Assembly: GCA_027451445.1 (NCBI GenBank)
Contig: DAIDJG010000074.1
Location: forward strand, 1 to 64,000
Source: Singulisphaera sp.
GTDB taxonomy: Bacteria > Planctomycetota > Planctomycetia > Isosphaerales > Isosphaeraceae
Direction of reading: 5' to 3'
DNA: 64,000 nucleotides
A program made the translations under genes and the position numbers. Below are positions 33,201-42,657 of the stretch, one piece after another (positions within the stretch are counted from its first letter, which is position 1; each line of letters opens with the position of its first letter). Below the pieces are notes generated by a model. The model did no database searches. It was given only the letters and a program-made list of their open reading frames with translations, and was not told where the DNA came from.

Positions 33201-33300
33201 GCTTTTGAAACGCGAAGGTGTTAAACTAAAATCCAACGGCTACCGCATGCAGGACATGGTCCGGTATGTCGTGAACAGTCCGATGTTCCTGGAAAAGTGA
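30229..33300 (+). CDS. DUF1592/DUF1588/DUF1585 planctomycete cytochrome-like protein (pair 2)
   Basis: 1,023-residue paralogue of the protein encoded at 951-4214. A hydrophobic signal ([20 protein letters not shown]) is followed by the heme motif C74-E-R-C77-H78. Other family landmarks are [78 protein letters not shown] and the DUF1585-type C-terminus [20 protein letters not shown]. The ATG at 30229 lacks a clear ribosome binding site, and an internal start is possible because 25 residues precede the hydrophobic signal. The DUF1552 partner follows after 73 bases. An exported redox or binding role is inferred from the heme motifs; the family reaction is unknown. Confidence 0.93.
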   Translation: MTTIPRKRNVRSQAISAATYCYRLTLVRRGIVLLLLSVTMLVQATSSAAQLVGEEKSLGQAFDVQVKPFLKKYCERCHNLEKRTSGIRVDHLNSALEDGHLKTWAGVRMQIETEAMPPEEERQPSTLERQQMTEWITRTLSVARARPAPKNGGARRLTVAQYRNTLRELLLLEDDLTDVLPPDAVSRDGFVNNQETLALSPLLVEAYLAIAEKALDRCIVDPKSRPVIQYFRVDLGTAINPAPCPDRLILGANSLLLDNRDFVVTEPKLSKPFDFEPFVMQTKYRFIEGYAGNDTVRGWREYDSIYHAVFACMRGSVGYPKGFAYNVVPQGLLLRPSITNDETFEGDSTYGPKANFKISLRELPDDGRFRVTVTAAKYDDGLLLDRGAPPQPVRADAVVGQDLKKPQTVTIKEAGIYQVDVYPERGTVVESEGRPATSPPRGTVPNITLMLGERQFAARWQQPAFLAVRLPVGELAVQSQQTGLARFDRIVLTPLAADTELAKRFTAFEQRSPRLGVHMGLRRDCGSTLNQVGAAQTVGDSTLARFVFEGAIRNFPSPDVEKDNVNYLAGIREIGVRSESTDGRDIPRLLIRSVEFEGPFYDAWPPASHRNIFIDAEHKDDPHAHARQIIREFAARAFRRPITTQEESSLAAVFDTAFKSGASFQDSVKDALQVVLTSPQFLFLIENSSTSEAEPLDEYELASKLSYFLWNGPPDRETLKRAAAGTLRTGLDAEVARLIEDPRFARFASEFTGQWLALDKFQVLEPDRGRFPKLTRDTRGQLRQEPAQFVQHLIRNNLPLRNLIASDFIVANEVVASYYDLGDRTESGLGFVAIPHGRPELGGVFGQAAILAGLSDGRESNPVKRGAWLARRIIAEPPDDPPPNVPALKEETKKLSLRERLERHRNQRGCAQCHAKIDPWGVPFEEFDAGGRLKRDPVDARSTLPDRTEVAGVNDLRRYLAEDRIDQVAFSVLKHLVTYATGRTLSHNELELLKREGVKLKSNGYRMQDMVRYVVNSPMFLEK

Positions 33301-33373
33301 ACGTCGGGTATCCTCGGGCACGATCACGTTTTCGAGCGCCAACGCTTGGGCGAGTCTCACGATTGGAGTCCCC

Positions 33374-34714
33374 ATGACCTCATCGCGTCCCATCGACCGC
33401 CGGGCTTTTCTGCGAGGCATCGGCGGAATGGCGCTGGCTTTGCCGGTTCTCGACGCCATGGGCGCGGAGGTCGCGGAATCGATCCCCCGGCGTTTCTGTG
33501 CCCTTTATACTGCCAACGGCATGTCGCTGCCCCGGCCGGAGCACGGGATCGATGAGTGGAGCTGGTTCCCGAGAGCCCAGCAAAACGGCGAGTTCGTCTT
33601 CGGCCGATCGACCGAGCCACTTAGCCCGTTCCGCAAACAACTCAGCTTCCTGGGCGGACTCCATCATCCGAGCGGGCTCAAGTCCGATCCCCATGTGTGC
33701 TCGGACATGTGGCTCACGGGTGCCCCGCTGCACAATCCGAGGCCAGGCACCTACAACTCGGTCGGACTCGACCAGGTCGTTGCGCAGCACACGAAGCAGC
33801 ACTGCCGGCAACCGTCCCTGGTCCTCTCGATCGACGCGGGCACCGGCTTCCTGTCGCGGACCGGAACGATCTCCTACAGCCTCGAAGGGCGCCCGATCCC
33901 GGCCGAGAATAACCCCCGACGTGTGTTCGACCGCCTGTTTCGCGGCGACCGCGCGTCGTTGCAATCGGAACGCGACGCGCTCAAGCGGCGGATCAAGCTG
34001 GTGGACGCTGTTGTTGAGAGTGCGAAGTCGCTCAATCAGCAGCTCGGCAAGTCCGATCGCGAACGCATGGACCAGTATCTGACCTCACTCAATGAAGTCG
34101 AATCGCGGCTGATTGCCTCCGAGCACTGGATCGACATCCCGCTGAAGAAGCAAGATTACTCGCATCTGAATCTGAATGCGACGAACGAGGGGGAGCCCGC
34201 GGAATACTACCGCAACATGTTCGACCTGATCGCGCTGGCGTTTGACGCAGACATCACGCGGTCCGTGGCCTTTATGCTCAATCGCGAAGATGGCATGGGC
34301 ATCAGCGACACATTCCCACTCAAGCTGGGCCTTCCCAATACCCACCACTCGCTCTCACACGCAGGGGACAAGGCGGGCCAACTGGCGTTCGCAAAATACG
34401 ACCTGTTCCTGAGCCAGCAACTGGCGCACTTCTTTACGCGTCTCACGGAGTACCAGGATCGCGACGGAAGCGTGCTCGATAACACGCTCGTCCTCTTCGG
34501 CAGCGGGGCCAGCACGACGCACAATCCACGCAACTTGCCGACGCTGCTCGCTGGCGGATCCAGGCTGGGCCTGAAACACGGCACCTACTGGCGCAACGGC
34601 GAGTCAAGAATGTCGAACTTCTATCTGAGCATCCTGCACACTCTCGGAATCGCGCAGGAATCGTTCGCCGACAGCACGGGCACTCTCACGAATTCGATCT
34701 TCAGCCGCGCTTGA
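33374..34714 (+). CDS. DUF1552 (HXXSHH-type) exported protein (pair 2)
   Basis: 446-residue DUF1552 protein with a Tat-like N-terminus ([20 protein letters not shown]). Family hallmarks include [17 protein letters not shown], a coiled acidic segment ([18 protein letters not shown]) and the histidine-rich loop [14 protein letters not shown], which is closer to the HXXSHH consensus than the copy in pair 1. The C-terminus has [20 protein letters not shown] and [16 protein letters not shown] lies 5 bases before the ATG. It forms an operon with the DUF1592 gene just upstream. The role is unknown; co-export with the cytochrome partner is inferred from the conserved pairing. Confidence 0.94.
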   Translation: MTSSRPIDRRAFLRGIGGMALALPVLDAMGAEVAESIPRRFCALYTANGMSLPRPEHGIDEWSWFPRAQQNGEFVFGRSTEPLSPFRKQLSFLGGLHHPSGLKSDPHVCSDMWLTGAPLHNPRPGTYNSVGLDQVVAQHTKQHCRQPSLVLSIDAGTGFLSRTGTISYSLEGRPIPAENNPRRVFDRLFRGDRASLQSERDALKRRIKLVDAVVESAKSLNQQLGKSDRERMDQYLTSLNEVESRLIASEHWIDIPLKKQDYSHLNLNATNEGEPAEYYRNMFDLIALAFDADITRSVAFMLNREDGMGISDTFPLKLGLPNTHHSLSHAGDKAGQLAFAKYDLFLSQQLAHFFTRLTEYQDRDGSVLDNTLVLFGSGASTTHNPRNLPTLLAGGSRLGLKHGTYWRNGESRMSNFYLSILHTLGIAQESFADSTGTLTNSIFSRA

Positions 34715-34776
34715 AATCAGCGCGGTTGACATCGAATCGCTCTACGACGAAAGACCAACCCTCGGGCGGGAAACCA

Positions 34777-36144
34777 TTAGTGTCTCAAGGCCCCCGCCTG
34801 GGGCACCGGTGCGTAAACTGACGTCAACACCATACTCGTATCGTTCGCGTTACTACTCGTCAGGTTCATGAACGCCTGGCTGGGAGCCTGAGTGGTGAGC
34901 AGAACGAGCGTCGCGCTGTTGCTCCCGGCACTCAGGCCGCCACCGAAGCCGACGGTCAGTGTGCCGGCACCCGTTCCCGGCTGCCAGGTAAGCGACGCAG
35001 GGCTTACGATGGATTGTCCCACCGCGGCCTGAGGGGCGCTCACGGCGCCGACGGAACCGTCTACGATCACGTACCCATACGTTGACTGATCGGTGCCAGT
35101 CAAATCCGTCGCCGTCGGCGCGTTGGTGAAGTTCCACGACACGCCCTGGATTCCCCCCGATCCACTCTGAACGTCCACCTGGTAGACGTAGGCATACAGC
35201 CCGGCCGCGGCACCGGTCCCCTGGAAAACCTGGGATTCGACGTTCCCCGATAACCCCGAGCTGAATTGAAAGGTAGAAGCCATCTCGGGCGCTGAGCCGA
35301 GGGGTTGGAAGACCCCGGCGAATTGTTGGGAGCTCAGGACGGCCGCGTTAAGGGTTTGAGACTGCGGTGGATTCGGTGCGGTCAGGAACCCCGTCTTGAT
35401 CAAGTTCTCATTAGAAAGCAACATATCTACATAGACGGTGTTGAGAGTTCCTTGACCACTCCCCAGCATGCTCGTGAAAATCTGAAGTCCCGTCGGATCT
35501 GTGGGACGAGCGAGGACGTTGTTGTACGCAGTGTTGACCTCCAACGTGCGACATTCCGGCGAAGTGAGGAGCGCTTGCACAACATTATCATGGGTTGCGC
35601 CCAGGTTCAGCCAGCTCTGAAAGATGGCCATCCCTGCGGGGTCGGCGGCTCGCTGCAAGATATCGGGGTACACGGCGGCGATGAACGCGGCGTTTCCCGG
35701 ATGTTTCGCCTGGAACTCCGCGCTATCGAGCAACGCGCGACTGATGTCGGTCGGCGAAGCACCATAGTTCATCCATGTCTGAAACACGCTGATTGCCGTA
35801 GGGTCCGCTGGCCGGTTCAAGTCGGTCTGGAACAACGCGTTGATTTCCTGAGCCTCGTGCTCGGGCGAATAGAACAGATCGAGCATAAACGCTTGTGGCG
35901 TTAATCCGGCCTGCATTTGCTGTTCCCAGTAGACCAGCTCGTTCGCGCCGGGAGTGCGCTGGAGGATTTCAAGGTAAGCCGCGGTCAGCGCGTTCGGCAG
36001 CGTCTGTGAAGTCGCGGGCGTCAGAGCCGCCCGAGAAACCTCGGCCGCAGGAACGCCGCCACTGGCTGAGGGGACCACGCCAGTGAGCAAAAACCTCCCC
36101 TCAAGCTCCACCACCACCCTGGGCTGTGATCTCTTCCGCTTCAT
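34777..36144 (-). CDS. DUF4214-repeat exported protein with planctomycete LExR motif
   Basis: 455 residues. The N-terminus VVELEGRFLLTG (residues 11-22) is the planctomycete extracellular-protein motif, so the protein is probably exported. Residues ~45-240 are alpha-helical DUF4214-type repeats, seen as AAYLEILQRTPGANELVYWE, QTDLNRPADPTAISVFQTWM, AVYPDILQRAADPAGMAIFQ and NNVLARPTDPTGLQIFTSML. DUF4214 is common in bacterial surface and S-layer-linked proteins. The last ~170 residues are beta-rich, and the protein ends APVPQAGALRH without a hydrophobic anchor. The gene converges on the DUF1552 gene with a 62-base gap. Function unknown; attachment or matrix role is inferred. Confidence 0.85.
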   Translation of the reverse strand: MKRKRSQPRVVVELEGRFLLTGVVPSASGGVPAAEVSRAALTPATSQTLPNALTAAYLEILQRTPGANELVYWEQQMQAGLTPQAFMLDLFYSPEHEAQEINALFQTDLNRPADPTAISVFQTWMNYGASPTDISRALLDSAEFQAKHPGNAAFIAAVYPDILQRAADPAGMAIFQSWLNLGATHDNVVQALLTSPECRTLEVNTAYNNVLARPTDPTGLQIFTSMLGSGQGTLNTVYVDMLLSNENLIKTGFLTAPNPPQSQTLNAAVLSSQQFAGVFQPLGSAPEMASTFQFSSGLSGNVESQVFQGTGAAAGLYAYVYQVDVQSGSGGIQGVSWNFTNAPTATDLTGTDQSTYGYVIVDGSVGAVSAPQAAVGQSIVSPASLTWQPGTGAGTLTVGFGGGLSAGSNSATLVLLTTQAPSQAFMNLTSSNANDTSMVLTSVYAPVPQAGALRH

Positions 36145-36581
36145 GGTGCGCCGTCTCGTGGAATTCGATCAACAATTACTAGACCGACGTACACTAAATG
36201 ATCCGAAAGCGCCGACGCTGGCCCGACACCGCGAGCGGATCACTTCGATGATTGGGGGAGGAAACTCGACGATTCGCTCTCCCGTTCCGCGCCGCATCGT
36301 CGCAGCCGTTTTCGGTCCTCTCCCCGCCCTCAGGGACTGAGCCGACGCGATGGCATCACGCGTCGTTGCTGTGGCGTCATCGGCCGATTGGACCGGCTTC
36401 GGTCGCTGCTCTCACAAGGCACCTGAGGCGATCGCCTCATACAGACGTTAATACGAGCAGCAACTCTAGGCTTTGTGCGTTTCCGCGTCAAGCTTACGAC
36501 AGTGAGGCTTATCCGCATTCACGTGCGAATACATCGATTGTAGTGGTTGTAGTGAGAATAGCGGCATTCGACCAGCGTCGT
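36145..36581. other. Intergenic region, nothing recognised
   Basis: Upstream of the DUF4214 gene start and downstream of the sulfatase. No reading frame with protein-like composition was recognised, and no RNA gene. Confidence 0.5.
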
Positions 36582-36638
36582 TAAGTCCGCGGCGGGGCTT
36601 GATTTATTTCCGAACCGGACCGCCGCCGCGGGGACTTA
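36582..36638. terminator. Inverted repeat downstream of the sulfatase
   Basis: TAAGTCCGCGGCGG pairs with CCGCCGCGGGGACTTA across a ~27-base loop, with a two-base bulge. It lies ~130 bases after the sulfatase stop on the minus strand. It may act as a terminator or be a small mobile palindrome. There is no poly-U tract next to the stem. Confidence 0.4.
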
Positions 36639-36767
36639 GACGCTTCCGCCAGTCGGGTCCATCCGGCTCGATCTCGGCGTTGAGCGCCCGAAGACGTTGC
36701 ACCCAGGCAACATGACGGTCGATTTCTTGCAACGCGACGCCGTGCTCCGCGTGGGGATCAGCCTCCG

Positions 36768-38525
36768 TTATCGCTCTTGTCGACGTGCGACGGTGACGAA
36801 GAAGGCGCCGCACAGGTCCTTGCCGCCAGCGTCGGCGAACCAGGCTTTCAGCTTCGTACGGCCCGCGGGCACGCTCGCGTGCAGAGTCACCTCGGTCGCA
36901 TTCGGATCAGCCGCTGTTGACGCGTTGACTCCTGCAATGTCGAGTTTGGCGACCGCAATTGTGGGGAAGCCCACGGTGTGCAAGTTCGCCATGTTTGCGG
37001 GGGACGTGGCCGTCGGCTCATACTTGTCGCCCAGGGCGACATGGGCGCGTTCGGGCCAGCGCCGGAGTGTGAACGTATAATCACCGGGCTCCTCGACCTG
37101 GATGTTCCAATGCCCCCCGGTCGACCCACCGGCGGCCTGTCGAACGTAGCCCGAGTTGTCGGCGTAGATCCCTTCCCAGTCGCCGCTATTGAGCTCGACC
37201 ACCGGCTGAGCTTTCGCACCGATGCTGATCGGCACGAACTCGTTCAGTAACGGCTCCAGTCCGCGCCACCAACGTTCGTAGTGTTCGCGCATGGTCGACA
37301 CGACGTCAGCGTGTTGCGCCGCGAGGTCGGTCTGCTGCGCCCGATCGGCGTGGATGTCGTACAGCTCCGAGCCTTTCACGAGCCGCCACTTGCCCCAGAT
37401 GACGCAGGAGTCGAACTTCGCGGGAATCTGGCCGTACTGCACGACGAGCTTGCGGTCGGGTAGGTCCTCGCCCTCCCGCAGTAACGGGGCCAGGCTGATC
37501 CCTCGGTAGATTTCATCGCGTGTGTTGCCCTGGGAAGGCTTGATGCCGCAGAGTTCGTACAGAGTCGGCATGACGTCGGTATTTTGCGCGGGCACGTTGA
37601 CATCACGCGGTTCGCCGAGCTTGCCGTTGGGCCAGCGGATCCAGCACGGCACGCGATGGCCCCCTTCGTAAAGGGTCGTCTTGCCCGCGCGCAGGCCGGC
37701 GTTGAATGTCTTGACGCCCGCGGTACCCCCGTTGTCGGTCATGAACACGACGATCGTGTCATCCGCGAGCCCCTGCTCTGCCAGGAATTTCATCAGGTCG
37801 CCGAACCGCTTGTCGACATGGGCGATCATGCCGAAAAAACCAGCCGGCCCTTTGCCCTGGTACGGACGGGTGTACTCGTCGAGGTCGATGCAAGGGGCGT
37901 GAGGTGCGTTGGTGGGCAGGTAGCAGAAAAATGGCGCATTCTGTTGCTGGCACTCCTTGATCCATGCCGTCGCCGAGTCGAACCAGAAATCCGTGCAATG
38001 GCCCTTGTAGCGCTTTTCGACCCCGTTGTGAAAATATCGGCCGTCGATCAACGGCCAGTCGAACTCAGGTGTCGACTGGAGCTGACCCCAACCGAGGTGA
38101 TACACACTTTCCTGAAACCCCTTATCGATCGGCCGGTGGGGGTAGAAATCGCCAAGGTGCCACTTGCCGAAGATCCCGGTGCGGTAGCCCGCCTTGCCAA
38201 ACGCGTCGGCGAGCGTCGGGATCCCGGGCCGAAGGAACGTGCGGCCAGCCGTGACGGACGTCGCCCCGTTTCGAAGCGCCGAGAGCCCCGTAAGCAACTG
38301 TCCGCGCGTGGGACTACACATCGGACAGACGTGAAAATCCGTTAAACGTACCGATTGCCGGGCGTAAGCGTCGAGGTTGGGAGTTCGCAGTACGGGATTG
38401 CCCATGAACGAGAAGTCGCCCAAGCCTTGGTCGTCGGTCATGACGATCAGCACGTTGGGCGTCTTCGCGAGTGCTTCGGATGCGGAATTCAAGGTGATGA
38501 CGCCGAGCAGAAGCAGCCAGCGCAT
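36768..38525 (-). CDS. Arylsulfatase-type sulfatase (formylglycine-dependent), exported
   Basis: 585 residues. The signal peptide is MRWLLLLGVITLNSASEALA. The alkaline-phosphatase-fold sulfatase domain begins PNVLIVMTDDQGLGDFSF, with the metal-binding aspartates D31-D32. The signature C70-S-P-T-R-G-Q-L-L-T-G carries the cysteine that is converted to formylglycine. GIFGKWHLGD and FMTDNGGTAG provide the further conserved Lys/His and Asp/Asn metal and substrate residues. After the catalytic part there is an extended C-terminal beta-rich domain (from about residue 440) of the kind seen in planctomycete sulfatases. It would hydrolyse sulfate esters, probably of algal or mucin-like polysaccharides, outside the cytoplasm. 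The substrate cannot be told from sequence. No sulfatase-maturase gene is in the window. Confidence 0.93.
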   Translation of the reverse strand: MRWLLLLGVITLNSASEALAKTPNVLIVMTDDQGLGDFSFMGNPVLRTPNLDAYARQSVRLTDFHVCPMCSPTRGQLLTGLSALRNGATSVTAGRTFLRPGIPTLADAFGKAGYRTGIFGKWHLGDFYPHRPIDKGFQESVYHLGWGQLQSTPEFDWPLIDGRYFHNGVEKRYKGHCTDFWFDSATAWIKECQQQNAPFFCYLPTNAPHAPCIDLDEYTRPYQGKGPAGFFGMIAHVDKRFGDLMKFLAEQGLADDTIVVFMTDNGGTAGVKTFNAGLRAGKTTLYEGGHRVPCWIRWPNGKLGEPRDVNVPAQNTDVMPTLYELCGIKPSQGNTRDEIYRGISLAPLLREGEDLPDRKLVVQYGQIPAKFDSCVIWGKWRLVKGSELYDIHADRAQQTDLAAQHADVVSTMREHYERWWRGLEPLLNEFVPISIGAKAQPVVELNSGDWEGIYADNSGYVRQAAGGSTGGHWNIQVEEPGDYTFTLRRWPERAHVALGDKYEPTATSPANMANLHTVGFPTIAVAKLDIAGVNASTAADPNATEVTLHASVPAGRTKLKAWFADAGGKDLCGAFFVTVARRQER

Positions 38526-38739
38526 GCGAGGTTCTCCGTGCGGACTGGGTCGATAACCTGAAAACTCAAAAACGCTCAGCCTACGGTGCGCGTTGCCCGA
38601 TTAGAACACGCCTTTCGAGGACGCTGGGCTGGGGCAGAAGGTTTTTTATCGGCTCCTCATCGTACTGGTCTCCATCGGGTGCATGCTATTCGATAATCCC
38701 CCTCGCGGCCAACAGATTGTGCGTGAATGTGGGAGACCT

Positions 38740-38842
38740 GGGGTGGCCGGGGCCGAGGAGGCTGGAAGGCCGACGTGCCCCGGAAGCCTCTCGCGGCCCA
38801 CCGGGGCACGTGAAGCTGCGCTCTTCTTTGCCCCGGCCACCC
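38740..38842. repeat. Nested palindromic element
   Basis: The outer arms GGGGTGGCCGGGGC (38740-38753) and GCCCCGGCCACCC (38830-38842) are inverted copies. Inner arms ACGTGCCCCGG (38773-38783) and CCGGGGCACGT (38801-38811) form a second perfect stem. No coding function. It resembles a non-autonomous mobile palindrome. Confidence 0.65.
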
Positions 38843-39295
38843 ATCCCGCTCGTTGGGGCGCACGAACTGTTGGGCGCCAGGAACAAGTTGCGCCTGAAAC
38901 CCTCGCCACATGCCCGCCCATCCGACCTCGATCGAGGGTCGTTCCGGGTCTTCCGAGTTCCGAATCGTCGGCAGCCATTCGGAAGTGAACGGAAGCCCTT
39001 AAAAACCAGGAATTCCGTAAGCAATCAGGAACGGACGCCCGATCACCTTGGCTCCAATTCGACTCGTTTGGCTCCGCGCGCCCTTCTCCCCCTCGGTCGA
39101 ATCGACAAGATGCCAGGAGCCGGACGGTCCAGCGAACGGAACGGTGGTGAAGGTCGCGAGCCAGCGCGATAAGGAACGATAAGCCACAAAAACCGCTCGC
39201 CCGCTTTTTCCTTGTTTGCATCGAGCCGTTTTCACTCCCGTTGCGCACGCCCGGACCACCCGACATCATTCTATGTTTGGAACTAGCATGTTTTT

Positions 39296-39460
39296 GGGAG
39301 GGCGAGGCTCCGTCCGAGCCAGCCTTGTTCGGAGGACGAGTCTTCGAGTCCTCCGAACACCGCGTGTGATCACGCGGTCCCCTGGGCGGCACGCAATGAT
39401 CCGTCGGCTCGAAGACTCGCCGATAGATCAAAGCTGGCTCGGACGGAGCTTTGCCCTCCC
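39296..39460. repeat. Palindromic element family B, copy 1 (165 bp)
   Basis: The ends are imperfect inverted repeats of about 30 bp: GGGAGGGCGAGGCTCCGTCC with its extension at the left, and the reverse complement at the right ending TTTGCCCTCCC. Two internal hairpins are visible, one with arms around TCGGAGGACGAGTC. Near-identical copies occur at 60893-61056 and, diverged, at 50562-50717. Confidence 0.85.
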
Positions 39461-39540
39461 GTGTGCGCAACGTGACCGTAAACCGCTGGAATCCCGCGTC
39501 GGGATTACGGAGAACGACGCCCAGCCTCCTTGCGACAGTC

Positions 39541-39910
39541 TCACGACGTATCCGAAAGAGGCTCCCCGCGCCGGTCGGGCGCTACGGCGGCGCCGCCTCC
39601 TGGAACCGCCAAGACCGGGCGCACGCCCGTGGTCGCGGGCGAAAACGACTCCGAAATATCCGAGAAATCCGAGATAGGCTCCTCACGCCGGACGGCCGCG
39701 GCAGCCTTTTCACCATTTTGAACCGCGAGTCGCGTGCCCGTGGTCCCGGGCGAAAACGGCTCCGAAATATCCGAGAAATCCGAGATAGGCTCCTCACGCC
39801 GGTCGGTCACCGCGGCCACATCAGTGTTTTGACGGTCCCTTGACGGTCCCAGGCCCGTTGAGGCACTCGAAAACGGCTCCGAAATATCCGAGAAATCCGA
39901 GATAGGCTCC
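39541..39910 (-). repeat. C-terminal codon repeats of the DUF3987 protein
   Basis: The sequence CTCCGAAATATCCGAG recurs at 39649, 39760 and 39877, that is 111 and 117 bp apart. Both spacings are multiples of three, so the peptide ISDFSDISE is preserved in frame. A truncated, diverged copy (RRGEPLSDTS) forms the C-terminus. Confidence 0.85.
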
Positions 39911-41697
39911 CGGCGCCGCTCGGTCGTCGCGGCGTCTCCACCTTTTTGACCCACCAGCGCCGGGTGCACGTCATAGATCGGGCTGTGCTTCCGGCCGGCG
40001 CTCCCGGCCGGGCGTGGCGCGTCCGCCCGGCGCCGGATGGCATGATAGGCTTCGAGCGCCTCGAGCGCCGACTCAGGCTCGTCCGGCCTCGCGCGGAGCC
40101 AGCGCAGAGCGTCGGTCAGCTCGCTGACCGAAAAGTGCGTCCGCCCTGTCCGCCGGATCCAGTCGACGATCGCCCCGGCCACCGGCTCGCGCGTCCCTCC
40201 CCCGATCTCCCAGCGCACGCGACGCTGCTGCGCGCGGAAGTACGACCACAGCCGCAAACCCTTGCGTAACGACTCGACCCCCAGCGGCGGCAACGGATCG
40301 CCCGGTTTGCGCGCGCGGTCGAACGCGACGTCCAGCAAATGAACGATCAGCGCCAACCGCGCGGTGATGTCCCGGAGCTGGCACTCGGCCGCGCGCTGCA
40401 ACGGGTCGCAGCCGGGCGCATTGAACTCATCGGTGCGCGCGTTGTACCAGGCAACCCACGCCGCCTTGGCGTCCTCCGTGAACGCGATGAGCTCGCACCG
40501 GAGCCCGTCGCCGGGCGGCCCCGCCGGTTGGTGCAGCCTGAGCCATTTCAGCGCGGCAAACCAGGCGTCGGTCGTTGCTTTGGGGACGCTTTCGTCCGAC
40601 CAGTACGCCGTGGGAACGGGGTCCGGCAGCACGACGAGCATGTGATCGAGCAGCTCGCTTCCCCGCGACCCGCCGAGACGCCCTCGCCCCGGGCCTCGGC
40701 CGAACTGGCCGAGCACCTCGGGCGCCACGCTGCCACAGAACGACAGCAACGGCGTCTTTCTCGCCCCGCCGGGCACGCCGCGGAGGGCATGGTGCCAGAG
40801 GTCGGCGGACGGCTCTCCCTCACGCTTCCGCGGAGCGCTCAGGTCCGAGAGCCACGTCGTCGCGTCTTCGCGCGCGACCAGCAGCCCGCGCCCAGGGTTA
40901 TCGAGCCAGCGGACGAGATCCTGCTCGGTCGCAACCGGCACCCCACCGAGCTCGCGGAGTGCCTGGATCGCCGCATACATGGCCCGCGAGCCGCCGTCGG
41001 ACGGCTCGCCCACGTTCAGCGCGTGCAGCGTTCCGTACACACAGTGGCCCGGCTTCATCGCGAGCGCCGCGTTCCCGCCGATCGCCGCCCCGGCCGCGAC
41101 GAGCGCGGGGACCGCCGCGGAGTCGACCGGCGCACCCGCATCGCGGGCCACCGCGGCGACGAATTCCGCCACCGTGTCCGGCAGCACGTCGAGCGGGAAC
41201 GGCTCAACCAGCGGCCGCTCTCCCAGCCGCAACGGCGGCCACTCGTCTTGCACCTCTTCCGGTTCGACCCGCGGCACCTGCCCGCGCAGGTTCGCCTGCG
41301 CCTCCATCAGCAGCACCTGCGAGCCCAGCCCGATGGTCCGCTGCCGCCTTACGTACTCCCCAAGGTCGCGCGTCGGCGCGTGCTGCGGCGACTCGCGCGG
41401 CACCAGCACACCCACCCGTCGGACCGCGCCCGCCAGCGCCTCGGCGTCGCGCTTGGCTTGCTCCGGGTTCGCCTTTGGACCGTGGACGATCACGGCAACA
41501 TCGCGTCGCGCCAGGAGCCCGAGTGTTTCTCCGTCCCAAGCGCTCGGCCTCGCCAGCGCCAGCAATCCCCAGCCCCGCAGCGCCTCCGCGCCTCCCGCGT
41601 CAGCCGTGACGAACACCACCTCGGACGACCGCCGCTCCAGCTCTTCGGCAAATTCTTTGTGCCCTGCCTGCGCGTCCAACACCCTCACCGGCGACAT
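39541..41697 (-). CDS. DUF3987-type protein with repetitive ISDFSDISE tail
   Basis: 718 residues from the ATG at 41697; a TTG six codons upstream also opens the frame. Residues ~1-120 look like a TOPRIM/mobile-primase-like N-terminal domain (VVFVTADAGGAEALRGWGLL, VAVIVHGPKANPEQ). The central part matches DUF3987, a primase-helicase-associated family found in plasmid, phage and planctomycete proteins, with AAGAAIGGNAALAMKPG, NVGEPSDGGSRAMYAAIQAL and TPLLSFCGSVAPEVL. The C-terminal ~130 residues are low-complexity repeats of EEPISDFSDISEPFSP, three full copies and a degraded fourth at the stop. A classical P-loop is not evident; NVGEPSDGGSRA sits where one is expected, so ATPase activity is doubtful. 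It stands alone, next to mobile-element debris, which suits an accessory origin. Confidence 0.8.
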   Translation of the reverse strand: MSPVRVLDAQAGHKEFAEELERRSSEVVFVTADAGGAEALRGWGLLALARPSAWDGETLGLLARRDVAVIVHGPKANPEQAKRDAEALAGAVRRVGVLVPRESPQHAPTRDLGEYVRRQRTIGLGSQVLLMEAQANLRGQVPRVEPEEVQDEWPPLRLGERPLVEPFPLDVLPDTVAEFVAAVARDAGAPVDSAAVPALVAAGAAIGGNAALAMKPGHCVYGTLHALNVGEPSDGGSRAMYAAIQALRELGGVPVATEQDLVRWLDNPGRGLLVAREDATTWLSDLSAPRKREGEPSADLWHHALRGVPGGARKTPLLSFCGSVAPEVLGQFGRGPGRGRLGGSRGSELLDHMLVVLPDPVPTAYWSDESVPKATTDAWFAALKWLRLHQPAGPPGDGLRCELIAFTEDAKAAWVAWYNARTDEFNAPGCDPLQRAAECQLRDITARLALIVHLLDVAFDRARKPGDPLPPLGVESLRKGLRLWSYFRAQQRRVRWEIGGGTREPVAGAIVDWIRRTGRTHFSVSELTDALRWLRARPDEPESALEALEAYHAIRRRADAPRPAGSAGRKHSPIYDVHPALVGQKGGDAATTERRREPISDFSDISEPFSSASTGLGPSRDRQNTDVAAVTDRREEPISDFSDISEPFSPGTTGTRLAVQNGEKAAAAVRREEPISDFSDISESFSPATTGVRPVLAVPGGGAAVAPDRRGEPLSDTS

Positions 41698-42657
41698 GCA
41701 ATTGCCCCCGCTCAAGTGGGGAACGTGGCCCTCCCGGCATAAATAGGATTTGGCGTCCAGTCAACGCCCATTGTACGGGATACGATTCGTTTGTCCAGTA
41801 TAATCTGGATCGCTGAACGGATTTTTCCCATGTGGGCCGAACACAGTGGAAAAAGAAGGGAAAGCGCACGGGAAATACGAGCCGATGACTGCGGCGACGC
41901 ACGGCTGTCCAGTTGGCGAGTCGGTTGTGGCCAGGCCGTTTCCTTCTCGCACCGGAAGCCGCTCGTGCGAAGGCTTTGAAGTGCGCGGAGCTTGCTCCCG
42001 CTTTCGTGACACCCCTCGACATCCGACCAAGACGTTCCTGGTTTCGAGCGGCCCTTCTAGCCCTTCTGCGTTCGAACCATCCTTGAACGCGAAAGGGGGA
42101 GCGCGGCGACTCCACGAGACTCCAGGACTTGCAATACGTGGCTTCAGCGAGAGACGAGGGGGATTCCGACGCCGATTCGCTGCGCCGAGTTGGCCGAAAG
42201 TGCCGTTCGAGCAGGCGCATCGCTGGCGCTCCGTTCTGTGGCGGCGAACCCCGAGCTGCAATGCGCGTTCTCGCCCATTTGGCGTACCGTCGCGTGCTGC
42301 ACTGGCTCCGAGTCGTAGCGGCCAAATGCGCCGCATCCGATGAACCCGATCTGCGATCGGGACCGATACCCGTCCATTGGTTCTCGATCGAGGTCGATGC
42401 TGTCCAAGTTGACGCAAAATCCGTATATATAAGTGCGCGGCCAGATTCGGTCTGTTCGCCCCCGCGCCTATCAGTCGGCAGCACCGCCTAAGCGGTAGGG
42501 ACTGGCCCCGGGCATTTCTTCAAGGAGTAACGCGAAATCTTGTGAAGCGCAAACGATATCTGGGAAGACGGCGCTGCTGGGAAAATGCTGCTGGACCTTG
42601 AATGCGGGTGGCGGGTTATAATGACTGGAGGCGGCTTGAAGAAAAGGAGCGGAACAC
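41698..42657. other. Long intergenic region with one degenerate palindrome
   Basis: 960 bases between divergently transcribed genes. Frames here are short and Arg/Ser-rich on both strands, and none is convincing. A TATATATAAG island lies at 42424-42433, with TTGACG just upstream, but the spacing is too short for a standard sigma-70 promoter. The ribosome binding site AAGGAG (42644-42649) of the next gene is clear. Confidence 0.5.
41974..42118. repeat. Degenerate copy of the GGAGTGCGGTGGCTTGC palindrome
   Basis: The left arm CTTTGAAGTGCGCGGAGCTT and its continuation, and the right arm CGCGAAAGGGGGAGCGCGGC, resemble in order and spacing the perfect palindrome at 44838-44913, with many substitutions and indels. 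It marks an old insertion of the same repeat family. Confidence 0.5.

Larger units (their letters stand above)
38526..39540. other. 1 kb intergenic region with two palindromic elements and no gene
   Basis: Lies upstream of the sulfatase start and downstream of the DUF3987 gene. Open frames here are repeat-derived, rich in Arg/Ser/Pro and differ between frames, so no CDS is called. The only structure is the two inverted-repeat elements listed separately. Confidence 0.6.

Noticed and set aside
36604-36813. Minus-strand frame of 69 codons overlapping the sulfatase end, with ALQEIDRHVAWVQRLRALNA
   Set aside because: The helical segment looks protein-like and could be the remains of an extended or neighbouring gene, but it has no start signal of its own, overlaps the sulfatase and runs into the inverted repeat.
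38646-39470. Minus-strand frame of 274 codons upstream of the sulfatase
   Set aside because: Its N-terminal part translates palindromic element B, and similar peptides arise from the other copies of the element; composition is not protein-like.
40339-41742. Plus-strand frame of 467 codons opposite the DUF3987 gene
   Set aside because: The minus frame shows conserved DUF3987 motifs and a sensible start; the plus frame is an Arg/Pro/His-rich shadow.
42409-42433. TTGACG followed by TATATATAAG as a promoter for the PIN-linked operon
   Set aside because: The spacing between the two boxes is at most 13 bases, too short for a standard sigma-70 promoter, and the site is ~230 bases upstream of the start.
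41600-42484. Minus-strand frame of 294 codons upstream of the DUF3987 gene
   Set aside because: Arg/Ser-rich with no motifs, overlaps the DUF3987 start and crosses a degenerate palindrome.
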